The notes beneath the pieces were generated by a model that ran no database searches, was not told where the DNA came from, and saw only the letters and a program-made list of their open reading frames with translations. From Apium graveolens (taxonomy: Eukaryota; Streptophyta; Magnoliopsida; Apiales; Apiaceae): 64,000 bases of DNA. Below are positions 35,531 through 46,092 of this stretch, in pieces (the stretch's first letter is position 1; every line of letters begins with the position of its first letter). The position numbers and the translations under genes are program-made. The stretch lies in assembly GCF_009905375.1 (NCBI RefSeq), contig NC_133648.1, positions 88,474,307-88,538,306 of the forward strand. Direction: 5' to 3'.

Positions 35531-36530
35531 ATGCAAGAAGAGCTAAATCAATTTGAAAGAAATAAATTTTTGAAGTTGGTTCCTGCACCAAAGAACAGAA
35601 GCATAATTGGAACAAAGTGGGTGTACATGAATAAAATGGATGAAAATGGAATTGTAATAAGAAACAAAGCAAGGTTGGTAAAAAAGGCTACTCACAGGAG
35701 GAAGGAATTGACTATGATGAAACTTTTGCTCCAGTTGCAAGACTTGAAGAAATAAGGATCTTTCTTGCATTTGCTGCACACTCAAACTTTAAAGTGTATC
35801 AAATGGATGTAAAGAGTGCATTTATTAATGGTGAGTTGGAAGAAGAAGTCTATGTACAACAGCCATCTGGCTTTGAAGATCCAGAATTTCGAGATTTTGT
35901 TTATCAGTTACTCAAGGCTTGATATAGATTGAAGCAAGCACCTAGAACTTGGTATGACACATTGTCAGAATTTTTGCTCAAACATAGATTTACTAGACGA
36001 AAAATTTACAAGACTCTGTTCTACAAGCAACATGGCAGTGATATGATCCTAGTTCAAATCTATGTGGATGATATCATTTTTGGCTCTATAAATGAAAAAT
36101 TATGTCAAAGATTCTCAAGACTAATGCAGAGTGAATATGAAATGAACATGATGGGAGAATTAAGTTACTTTCTTGGACTTCAAGTTAGTTAAATGAATGA
36201 TGGAATCTTCATCAGCCAAACCAAGTATGTTAAAGATTTGTTGAAGAAGTTTGGAATGGTTGATTGGTCACCTGCTCAACACCTATGTCTACAACTACAA
36301 AGTTGGATGAAGATAAGAAAGAAAAAAGTGTAGACATTTCAGGTTATAGAGGAATGATTGGATCTTTACTGTATTTGACTGCTAGTAGACCAGACATTAA
36401 TTATGTTTGTAACATGTCTGTGTGCAAGATTTCAAGCCAATTCAAAGGAATCACATTTGATGATTGTGAAATGAATTTTCATATACTTAAAAGGAACATC
36501 AAATTTGGGATTATAGTATTATAAAAGAAC
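35531..36530 (+). pseudogene. C2a reverse transcriptase (broken)
   Basis: Pieces: 35531-35755 (EELNQFERNKFLKLVP), about 35755-35920 (MDVKSAF and [14 protein letters not shown] readable), 35929-36192 (APRTWYDTL, catalytic YVDDIIFGS, MGELSYFLGLQV) and 36264-36524 (RGMIGSLLYLTASRPDI). Stops include TGA at 35921-35923 and TAA at 36190-36192. Confidence 0.87.
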
Positions 36531-37011
36531 TGGATTTGAAGTTGTTGGATACATATATGTAGATTTTGCAGGATGCAGGGTTAACAAAAAGAGCACTAAT
36601 GGAAGCTATCAATTTCTTGGACAAAGATTTGTATCTTGGTACAGTAAGAAACAATAATTTGTGTCAACTTCTACAGTTGAGGCTGAATACATAGTTGCTG
36701 GAAGTTGTTGTGCTCAAGTGCTTTGAATTAGAAATCAACTAATGGATTACGGCCTAGTGTTACACAAAATTCCAATTATGTGTGACAATACTAGTGCTAT
36801 TTCTTTTGTTGCTAATCCAGTTAATCATTCTAGAACAAAGCACATTAATGTGATGTACCATTTTATTAGAGAACATGCTGCAAATGGTACTATTGAGCTC
36901 ATTTTTGTTCCAACATAAAAATAATTAGCTGACATTTTCACTAAACTTTTAGATGAAGCAACTTTCACTAGACTTGTTGGTAAAATTGGAATGTTAAATT
37001 CTTCATCCTAA
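36531..37011 (+). pseudogene. C2a RNase H (broken)
   Basis: Copia RNase H read in shifting frames: the DFAGCRVNKKST-like, VSTSTVEAEYI-like, CDNTSAISF-like, NHSRTKHIN-like and ADIFTK segments are recognisable. Several stops are present. It ends at about 37011 (MLNSSS-like end). Confidence 0.8.
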
Positions 37012-37894
37012 AGGCAAGAACTCAGCTAATATGTTGCAGCAGATTAATTTCTAATTAATTAAAATTAATTTGATTTAATTGGAAATTAGCTGGAATATGA
37101 TTTATAAATATTTCAGAATTCTCTGCATATTTATTTTTTCAAAATTCAAAATTCAACTTGGAATTTTTCAAACTCTAAGAAAGACTGTCTAAATGTTAAT
37201 TTATATTCTCAATATGTGAACTTAATATAAGACATAACCAAAAAGAATAAAAGTATATAGAGAACTGAGTTCTCAATAAGTCTAATTGACTTCTCGACAA
37301 GTCATTTTGAGACTTTTCAATAGAGTTCTCGATAAGTATTTTTCCAGACTTCTTGAATGACTTCTCAACAAGTCTCATTATAACTTATCAATAAGTCTTG
37401 TAGAGATCCTGACATATGTTAATTCATAGAGTTCTTTACAAGTATCCATATTTAGACTTCTCGATAACTGAGAACTAGAATAATTAAATTTAATAAGTTA
37501 TTCTAGTAAAATACTTTTGATATAAAATCATTCTAATTTTATTTTGATTTATTCAAATAAAAATTGGAAAATTCAGTCCATTCAGGACAAACTGGGTATT
37601 TATTTGACATTTCGATAAGTCACTATCTAGTTCTCAATAAGATTCAGGAAAATGACATATCGATATGTATCTATTCTCTCACGTGACTTCTCGATAAGCA
37701 AATCCCAAATATTTATTCCTACTTCTCGACAAGTCATTTACCTTTTTCAATAAATACCTAGACATCTCGACATAACCCCTCTTTACGCTTTCGAGATCTC
37801 AATTGACCTAGTTTTTGCAAACCTCAACTGTTCTCTCTCATTCCGAACTCTTTCTCTTTCAAATATCTTACCCACTCAAATTCAAACACTTATA
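37012..37894 (+). promoter_or_regulatory. C2a pol-to-env spacer with reiterated TCGAYAAGTC motif
   Basis: A non-coding 883-bp spacer. About twelve copies of TCTCGATAAGTC or TCTCGACAAGTC and near variants lie between 37265 and 37775 (for example 37292-37303 and about 37721-37735), often preceded by GAGTT or GACTT. The same motif makes up the 36-bp array in the C2b LTR. Regulatory function is inference. Confidence 0.5.
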
Positions 37895-38749
37895 ATGGCA
37901 TCAAACACTGTTAGAGATTTCATCCCAAAGGAGGGCACCAAATACGTAGCTTTCACATATGCTAATCAAGCTGTTGGCAGCTTTAAGAGCTTATTCAAGT
38001 TTTTGTCTGAGACATACTTTGCAGGTGCCTTAATTGCTAACCCATTATGTACATGGATGTTCTCAACGAATTCTGGAATTCAGTTGTGGTTAGGACAGTT
38101 GTGTTTGAGTCTTAAGTTGTACCTCTAGTGCTGAACTATTCAATCCAAGGCCAACAGGTGGAGCTTAATGAGGATGATGTCAACAAGACCCTGGGCATCC
38201 CTAATGATAGCATGGTGGAGGTACCTACTCAACAGGAGTTAGCTAAATTTATGGACTTCATAAATTACAATGAAAGGATAAACCTTGCTAGCTTGAACTA
38301 GAAGCATCTGAGGAGGGAATGCTCATTCCTGTTTGATGATATTTTGAGAACCTTCACCTGCAGGAAGACTGGGTATGACAACATATCCAGTGTGGTTCAA
38401 AAGCTGGTGTTCTCCATGGCTCATAACAGGCGCATTAATGTGGACTATTGATCCTGGAATTACTTAGCACAAGGCTCATAATGCCTTTGGCCACAAGAGG
38501 TAAGGAAATTTTCTTTCCTAGGTTTATTATGTCTACAACTGAGACCCTTCCTTCTCTGCCATTAGAAGCTAGGAAACCAACCACTTTATCCTCTCAACAG
38601 GGTGGAGTGAGTAAAAATAAGAGAAAGCAGGCACCCTTAACTATTATGAAGGAGAGTGGTGAGGACCAAATCCAACTAGAGTCCACCTTGGTCAAAAAGC
38701 CAAAGAAGGTAAAAAAAACTAAGCTGCCACTCATGGAGATACCGCTGTA
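37895..38749 (+). pseudogene. C2a envelope-like ORF, N-terminal part
   Basis: It starts at ATG 37895. The first ~50 codons are intact, then a 1-base frame change near 38043 moves the reading to another frame that continues (with stops near 38122 and 38299) as a mostly polar protein; the last open piece, 38448-38749, is Lys-rich. It occupies the same place as the C1 envelope-like ORF but shares little sequence. No signal peptide is visible. It is interrupted at 38754 by a solo LTR. Confidence 0.65.
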
Positions 38750-38754
38750 TCCTC

Positions 38755-40254
38755 TGTTAGGGAGAAAACACGCGCTAAAATTCATGCAAATATACGCGTT
38801 CGCAAGTAGTATAAGATATAAATCAGATTCGTTCCCACATAGACTGGTTTAGGTTAAGTTCAATTTATGCACCTATGCAACAATTTATGGTTATCGTTCA
38901 ATGCTAAGACAAATAACCAATTGGGTTTTGATTAAACTAAGAGATTATACTAAATAGCAATAACTAAGAGAATTGAGGTTGAATTACTATTATGAGACAA
39001 ACATGGGATTCTAACCTTATTAAATACTTCATTCAATAGCCTTTTTTTTCTTAACCTTAGCATGTAATGGTGATGACACTAATCAGATAACACGAAACTA
39101 GTAAATGCCAACTTTCGTTGTACGAATACCCTACTACCAAACATCCACAAAAGAGATAGAAGTTGAATAGACACCAATTATGCTTAGTCTTTATATGTCT
39201 ATAATAATTGAAAATATAACAGTTTAATGCGCAAGTTATCTATCGTGATTACATAGGGCAAGTAAGATGGTTAAAATTACCTACAAATCATGCATAACAA
39301 ATATATGAACCTATACTAGCATGGCAAGTTCTAAATCTCTATATTCACTGTCACTTCAATAGAGATTAACACACTATCTTATATGTTAGCTACGCACATA
39401 AGACGAATAAGCACAACCAATACTAGGTTATCATACAATCACCACACACTAAGTTATCGAAACAAATTAACTAAAGAAATCCATAATTAAATCCGCTAAA
39501 ACCCCACGACAACGATTAGTTCATAATCGAACTCATCGTCACCATGGGTTCCAATGAAAGCATGATAATAAACAATATAAGAGTACTAGGGTTCAAAGTC
39601 AAATCGAAAACAAGCATCCAAGTATCGCCTAAATCAATGAAAATAAAAGTATTATTCTCTGTAGCCATCTCGTGCTCTCTAGGTCTTCTTATTGCTCTCC
39701 TAGGTATCCTTGTTGTTAAAAATGTATTTTTATTGATATATATAGGCTTCTCATCGTTCTGGGCTTCCAGACTCTCAAAATCAGACTGGAATCAGGTTTC
39801 TGTGAAAATGACCTGGCGCGGCCGCGCGCTATCCCAGCGCAGGCGCGCTCTGTTTCTGTGGTTCCGGTACGGCCGCCCCGTTTCTCAGCACTGGCGCGCT
39901 CGCCTTCTGAACATTTGGCGTGGCCGCCCCGCATACCAGCGCGGGCGTGCCGTGCTACTGGATTTGGAATTCTGAATTTTCTTCTTTTTGCTGTAACTTT
40001 TGCTCCACTCGTTAGAATTTGATGAATAAGTAGTCCACGCGAAGCTCTCGAGATCCTCTACAATTTGGGAATGGCCTTGAATTCAGATTCTTGGCTCGTT
40101 CCAGCATATATTAAATAAAAGCTCCATTCTTTCTCCAACTAGTGCCTGAGATGCAAAAACACAAAAACACATCAAAATACCAACAACTTGAGTCCAAAAC
40201 ATCAACTTAAGCTTTTAATGAAGTGTTCCAAGTAGATATAAAATCCACTTATCA
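38755..40254. mobile_element. Solo LTR (1500 bp) with perfect target duplication
   Basis: It begins TGTTAGGGAG and ends CCACTTATCA, flanked on both sides by TCCTC (38750-38754 and 40255-40259). It has no internal region, PBS or polypurine tract, hence a solo LTR left by recombination. On the minus strand it starts TGATAAGTGGATTTT, a start I associate with Athila/Tat-group gypsy LTRs; the lineage call is tentative. Short frames such as 39544-39975 are not genes. A GC-rich tandem array lies inside. Confidence 0.85.
39815..39960. repeat. 51-bp GC-rich tandem repeat in the solo LTR
   Basis: Three units: 39815-39865, 39866-39916 and a 44-bp third, 39917-39960, sharing GGCCGC and CAGCGC/CAGCAC blocks. 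It is strikingly CpG-rich in a surrounding that is AT-rich. Confidence 0.9.
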
Positions 40255-40259
40255 TCCTC

Positions 40260-41030
40260 CCAAAAGGATGTAGTTGTAAAAGAGGAATCTAAACAGACTC
40301 TAGAGGCATCATCTCAATAGGGTGTCTCTATTGAACAAAGCACTCTCCCTAGTGCACTTTGTAAAGAGTATGCACCACAACTTGAGCACTTTTAGTTTAT
40401 GAAAGAATAAATAAGGATGGCATACACATTGAGAGAACATCATTTGAAGCTCCCTCATTTATTCAGGGGGAGCTGCCAACACTCAATGCTCAAATCTCTA
40501 ATCTCATATCTCAAATTTCTTCTACTTATAATGAAACACTTGAATCTACTTCTCAAGTGTTGCTAACATCAAGTGATACAATTCAAGAAACTATGATCAC
40601 CACCCATGAACCACATTTAGTTGGTGAGAGACTACATGCTAGGGTAGAACTTGATGACACCTACAAAAATACAGGGGTTTTATCAGTTTTTACTGAAGAC
40701 CCTGTGATGGTACCAAATGCACCTTCATGTGCAAATAAATCTTCACTGATTGAAAGGTTTGAAGGTAGTACTCCTGAGGGGGAGCTATCTAAATCTTCTC
40801 TAATTCAATTAGAGGTTCCTTAGGTAGGGACAACTCCCCTCGAAACCTTGGCTAAAATTACATTGTCAATAGAAGCTGGGAGTCAAATTGCCAATGATTC
40901 AACTATTGGGGAGGTAAGTAAAGCACATTCAAGTATTAGTTCTTTGCAAGAAAAACAAGGGTTTGAGGCTATGGTACATGACAGTAACCTGGTCAAATCC
41001 CCTCCAATTCAAATAGATGTTCCCATTTGA
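40260..41030 (+). pseudogene. C2a envelope-like ORF, C-terminal part
   Basis: It continues in sense from 38754 once the solo LTR and one TCCTC copy are removed. It is broken by several stops. The open pieces 40557-40823 and 40848-41030 are in the same frame, separated by TAG at 40821-40823; composition is Ser/Glu/Thr-rich. It ends at the junction with G4. Confidence 0.55.
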
Positions 41031-41170
41031 ATATAAGGCGTAAGAACAATTGAAAGAAAATAGAACGATAGTGCATAATTATCGAAATTAAGGTCAAGGT
41101 ACATCAAGATCAAAATAAAGTCTGAATCTAGGGATAACATGCTTAATTTAAAGGAAAACAACAGGGTTTT

Positions 41171-41570
41171 CTACAAAATCCAACAACACAACATCATGAA
41201 AAGTGGATAATGGAAAGAACTAAGGCTCCACTTCATCAGTTGGGGTCCGGTAGTCTTCTCTTCACGAAGTGTCTTCACAATACTCTGGATCTCATCCGCA
41301 ATCATCTGGATAATATACTGGCTGGTACGGTCTCGGTACGATGGCATCTCATCAAGCTTAGTGTTAACGTACTGAACCAAAGTCTCAAGTCTCGCAGTCA
41401 TCTGCTCCTTAGGCTTTCCTCCATAATTTCGGCTATCCGTATACACGTTCTTTAATCGCTCTAACAGTCGATCGTACTTTCCCTGAAGCCTGTCGAACTC
41501 ACGCCTCAACTTAGCATACACGGAGAAAGCAATTATGTCAGACGGTTCAGAGGATGATGAGGAATGCGCC
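41171..41570 (-). CDS. G4 leader ORF, function unknown
   Basis: An open frame runs to 41629 (152 codons), but its first ~18 codons are a translated (TA)n microsatellite (IYIYIY) and are probably not real, so the start is uncertain. The sensible part has a Ser-rich stretch, then a charged, probably coiled-coil segment (LRREFDRLQGKYDRLLERLKN) and a helical C-terminal part. It lies between PBS and the truncation, the same place as the G1 and G2 leader ORFs. No known domain. The ORF may be truncated at its 3' end by the junction. Confidence 0.45.
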
Positions 41571-41748
41571 CTTTTGCTGCCAAACAGTGCATAGATATAT
41601 ATATATATATATAAGAGAATTATTAACAATGGATTCTCTTAACCTATACTCACACTCTTGCATAATATTATATAACCTATGTATATATTCTATAACCTAT
41701 GTATATATTCTATAACCTATTTGGGCTGTCCAGGGACTCTAAACCGTA

Positions 41749-41760
41749 GCTCTGATACCA
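41749..41760 (-). other. G4 primer binding site, initiator-Met tRNA type
   Basis: The complement of TGGTATCAGAGC, five bases inside the LTR boundary at 41766. Confidence 0.9.
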
Positions 41761-41765
41761 AAACC

Positions 41766-43944
41766 TGTCACACCCCAACTTTAACAAAAGAAAATTATAC
41801 GAATAATTAAAATAGTTAACAAAAGGAAATATATACACCGAAACCAAGATCTTACAGTTTAGGATTTGGAACAGCCCAATGCTATTAACTATTACAACCT
41901 GATTTCAATATTGAGTCCTCACAGAAAACGATCACTAATCTACCTGAGCTCGAACATACAAATCGACATCACAAGTCTTACATGCTGTCTGCTTAAATCT
42001 AACCATATCTGCTAGCTGAAATATCAGGGTGAAAGCAAGTAATGAGCCAAATGCTCAACAAGTGCTATAATATACATATACAAAATAAAATTACAATGGA
42101 AATGAAAGATTCAACCATATAGTGAGAAGAGATAAACTTTCAGGGTGATGGCATCTTTTATTTGTATGAAAACAATTAGAAACCATTTCTTTATCAAAAC
42201 CATTTTATGACGCTACGGATTACAGCCGGTGATCAGCCGTGAAGTAATCCTGAACCTCGCTGGGTTCTAGAACATTAATGGGATCCCTAGGCAACATTTA
42301 TGCGTATAATATAAAAGCGGAAAGGACTTACGTCTCAGTCCAGATCCACTATCTAAAGAAAACATTTGTCCCCCTTTGGGACTGAAAATCCACTTTTAAC
42401 TTTTTATTTTAAAAACTGATGCCAAGTGACGGTTAATTTCTTAAACAATGAACGTCTTTATCAAGGGTTCTAGATCAACTTCGAAGCACATGGAATAGGT
42501 TCAATAAACTTTAAGGCCATGATCAATTAGACTGATAACTTATCGAATGGAATTGTAAAGTTTCTATTCACAAGGGATTTGGTATTACGTTTTAACAGGG
42601 TTATTGGATAGTATAAAGGAACTAAGTCAAACTAGGTTCAATATAGTGGTTCCAAATAAGACATAGGTATTTACAATATAAAGAAGGTGAGTATCAGTTC
42701 AAAGTATAATAGGGTCTCATGGTTTAAGGATAAGAATGGAGTTATCAAGCATATATGGAGTTACTAAATACAACTTATATAGGGTTAAGCATCACAATTA
42801 TTATGGTATACTAGCATGGTATGACTTTTGAATTACTTGCATAGCAATCTCCAAGTAAAGTTAAAGTACTTGCAATAGATACTTGAGGGTTCATGGCATT
42901 TGCATGTAATATGAAAGATAGATTTAAAACCACTTGGGTCATGTATACATGTATATCAAGGTGAATTAGAATACTCGCATCATATATAAAAGCTAGGTTA
43001 ACACACACTTGCAGTGTAAACACAAAAAGATAGGTTGAAATACTTACCTTGAGAAAAGCTTGACTTGACTGGAAGGTGGGAGTAACTGGAGCTTTAATGG
43101 CAAGTTTACCCTCGTCTTGAGAGCCTACACAAAATAATAATAACCTCATTATAATATATTCTCTCCAACTCAACCTATTTATAAACCAAAAGTAAGCACA
43201 TTGGCACTTAGGCCTATATACACATACATGCTTACAATTATCTTATAAGCATATTAGATCACATAGCCACATATGCTCACATAACATATTTAAATATATA
43301 ATAATACATCAACACACTATATTGCATTACTAAGCTTGGATGATCTCACGCCACTTACTCAAGTCACTTAGTTTTATGGTTTTAATTTGATTAAAATGTG
43401 AGTGGAATTGAGAATTGACAAAAGTAACCCTCAAGCAAGCTTGTGACAATTTTGCATGCAAGGGTAAATAAGTAACTTGGCTAGTGAAGTAGTAGTTAGT
43501 GGGGTTGGAATTTCCAAATTTGCCCTTATCTTGATTAGGGAGCAAAATGCATGCATGGGCAACTAAGTAAATTGCAAATTAAAAATTAACTAATCTATGT
43601 AAAACAATTTCTATAAATATAAATACACTTTCATAAATCATAAAATAAATATTATAAAATAGCTTATGATTTTAAAAATTTAATGATATAAGATTTGAAA
43701 ATTTGTTGTTAAAGATTTTAAAAATCGATTTTTCATATAGAATAAAATACTTTTGATTATCATTTAAAAATACTAAATAATAAGATTTTCCTTTCAAATT
43801 TTTTTATTTAACTAATACATTAAACACTTAATTTATAGGCACTCAACATATAGATCACCCACATTTATAATTCCACACAATTTAAATCTCAATTATAAAC
43901 ACACAATTATATATAGATAAGGTTTAGAAATATCGGTCGTAACA
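41766..43944 (-). repeat. G4 5' LTR (about 2.2 kb)
   Basis: The inner end is clear: TGTCACACCCC next to the PBS. The outer end is set at 43944 because the minus strand there reads TGTTACGACCG, a plausible LTR start; no target duplication or second LTR confirms it. No ORF. Confidence 0.6.
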
Positions 43945-44468
43945 CAGAATATAGCACATATGGTATGCAAAATGATCGTCTGGAGATGAAAAAAATACAG
44001 TGAATCGAATTTTAAAAAAGAGTCACTGATTGGAAAAATCAATTAAAAACAAAGGGGATTAGTTGAGATTCTGTGTGGGAGGGTGTATCTTAATTATGTG
44101 TGCTGTCTATAGGGGCCATTAGATTACATTCATCTAATAATTTAAATTAGTTTTTAGTTTTAATTTTAAGACTTATTTTTACTAGCTTAAATCCCGTGTG
44201 ATGTACGGTTTCATTAATATTCAAATAATTTTAAAATTTTGTTTACCTAATCTTATAATAATTTTAGTATACTTATATATATTTATAATAATAATAGATT
44301 TATAATAAAAATAACAAAAGAATTTATGGTCGTAATTTCGTAGGATAAGTTTTGGTCATAGTTTGGCAGAATAATGAGACTATATCTAGTAATTTAGAAA
44401 TTTAGTGGTTTAACATGTATATAACACTATTTATTTTTATTTTTTAATAATTAAAATAGGGAGATAAC
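43945..44468. other. Unassigned AT-rich sequence
   Basis: No ORF. It contains a short near-palindrome CCCGTGTGATGTACGG at 44193-44208 in an AT-rich setting, like the ends of some small plant transposons, but no terminal repeats were found. Confidence 0.4.
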
Positions 44469-46041
44469 TGTTGAAACAAAATATACTCAATTCTGGTTAT
44501 TATATTATAGTATAGATTTGAAACAACCAACCAAATAAACAAACCAAGTAAATACCGCATAAAGCAGTGAATGGGGAGGGTATAATGTATGAAGCCTTAC
44601 CCTCACTCAAAAGAATGAAGAGATTGTTTTCAGCAAAAACCTGTTGTGCAAGACATGCCTGTACTTTAACAAGACTAAATCAAATGGACAACCCTAAGTA
44701 AGTTGTGTTGTAATCTTAGTTTGCATTTTGTATTGTAACATTTAAAGTCTGTAAAAATGTCAAAGAGCAGACTGAAGTCTTTTTCTTTAAAGAGTATCTA
44801 GACTAAGAATTCTATCTGGAAGAAGATCAAGAAGATCATGCCTCAGAAGAATTATGAAGAAGCTTGGAGTTGAATAAATCTGTTTTGAGAAAAGTATTCT
44901 ATGTCAAAATCTCTACAAGTCACAGATTTAGTGTTATAGAGAAGTCATTCGAGAACTCTAGAATGACTTATAGAGAAGTCAGGAAAGCTACAAGAGAACT
45001 CAGAGATATCGAAAAACCAAACTGAAGACATGAAGATTGGAGATATCGACAAGTCATTTCTTCACTAGAGAACTCAGATTTATCGACAAGTCAAATATCA
45101 CTAGAGAACTATGAGTTATCGACAAGTCAAATATCATTAAAGAACTCTAAGATATTGATAGGTTAATTATCACTAGAGAACTCTGAGATATCGACAAGTC
45201 AAATATCACTAGAGAACTCTGAGTTATCGACAAGTCAATTAGTCATTAGAGAACTCAGAGATGTCTATAAGCCGAAGTGAAGACATGAAGTGGAGAGATC
45301 TCGATAAGCTAAATTTTCTTATAAGGAATTCATAGACCTCTAGAAGTCAAATCAACTATAGAGTAACGAGATATTTTGATAAGCCAATATACTTATCGAG
45401 ATGTCAAGTTCTCTATATACCAAACTGGAGATCTCGAGGTAAAACTCAAAGTACAAAGTGTAGACCAATTCAATATCCAAGATTAACAATCAACAAACAA
45501 TCTAACCAGTTGGATTGACAAGTCTACAAAAAGTAGCTTGAAGAGTGTGCAAGATCAAGGGTGAAGATTAACTGACAAAGGAAGATCAAAGTTAACACAA
45601 TATGTAAAGATATGTTAAGCCAGAAATGGAAGATATACTTTTCCTAAAAAGAAATGATTAGTGATAGTTTACTAAAGTGAATAGCATCTTTTATTACATA
45701 CTGTGTAAACCAGTAGTTAACTATCATATAAAGTTAACACTAGTCCTTTGTTAGAAGCAACAAATTAGATCAGTAAATTCTTGTATTCTCTCAAGAAAGA
45801 ATCTAAGCTTTTTATCAACAAAGAACCTAGAAATTTATAGCAAAACATTCTTAATTTTAATATAAAATTAAGTGAGTTTTGAAAGATCCGTGTTATTCAT
45901 TGTTGCATGTTTAATTTCAGTCTTAACACATTTTACTACAAGATTTGATTTACTTTGTTCACAACCATAAATATTTCAAGAAAAGTAGAAAAACATAAAA
46001 ACACATTCACCCCCCTTCTATGTGTAATTCATTACCTAACA
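44469..46041 (+). repeat. C2b 5' LTR (about 1.57 kb, start tentative)
   Basis: It ends ATTACCTAACA at 46041, two bases before the PBS. The start TGTTGAAACA at 44469 is the best TG candidate but unconfirmed. It holds a dense array of the TCGACAAGTC motif (44935-45420), including a 36-bp minisatellite. Confidence 0.65.
45040..45248 (+). repeat. 36-bp minisatellite in the C2b LTR
   Basis: Units start GAGAACT(C/A) and contain (T/A)TATCGACAAGTCAAATATCA: 45068-45103, 45104-45139, 45140-45175, 45176-45211 and a 37-bp unit 45212-45248, with a partial unit before 45068. The third unit is the most diverged. Confidence 0.9.
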
Positions 46042-46043
46042 TG

Positions 46044-46055
46044 TGGTATCAGAGC
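46044..46055 (+). other. C2b primer binding site, initiator-Met tRNA type
   Basis: TGGTATCAGAGC, two bases after the LTR end. Confidence 0.92.
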
Positions 46056-46092
46056 AAAATCTGAAAGTAAACATATTCAAGATCCTGGAAGA

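Larger units (their letters stand above)
34635..41030 (+). mobile_element. C2a: SIRE-like copia element, 3' part (IN to env-like)
   Basis: Plus-strand copia remnant holding half of the integrase, RT, RNase H, a motif-rich spacer and an envelope-like ORF split by a solo LTR (38755-40254). The same family is represented by C2b (44469-49424); the two overlap in the integrase C-terminal segment, so they are separate copies. It is heavily decayed, in line with being the outermost and oldest layer of the nest. The right end at about 41030 passes into G4 without a recognisable LTR. Confidence 0.8.
41031..43944 (-). mobile_element. G4: 5' end of a gypsy element (LTR plus leader)
   Basis: Minus-strand fragment: LTR 41766-43944 (tentative end), PBS 41749-41760 and leader down to 41031, where it is truncated before gag. 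No polyprotein remains. Confidence 0.7.

Noticed and set aside
39544..39975. 143-aa plus-strand and 72-aa minus-strand ORFs with Arg-rich repeats
   Set aside because: Translation of the 51-bp GC-rich array inside a solo LTR, open in both directions.
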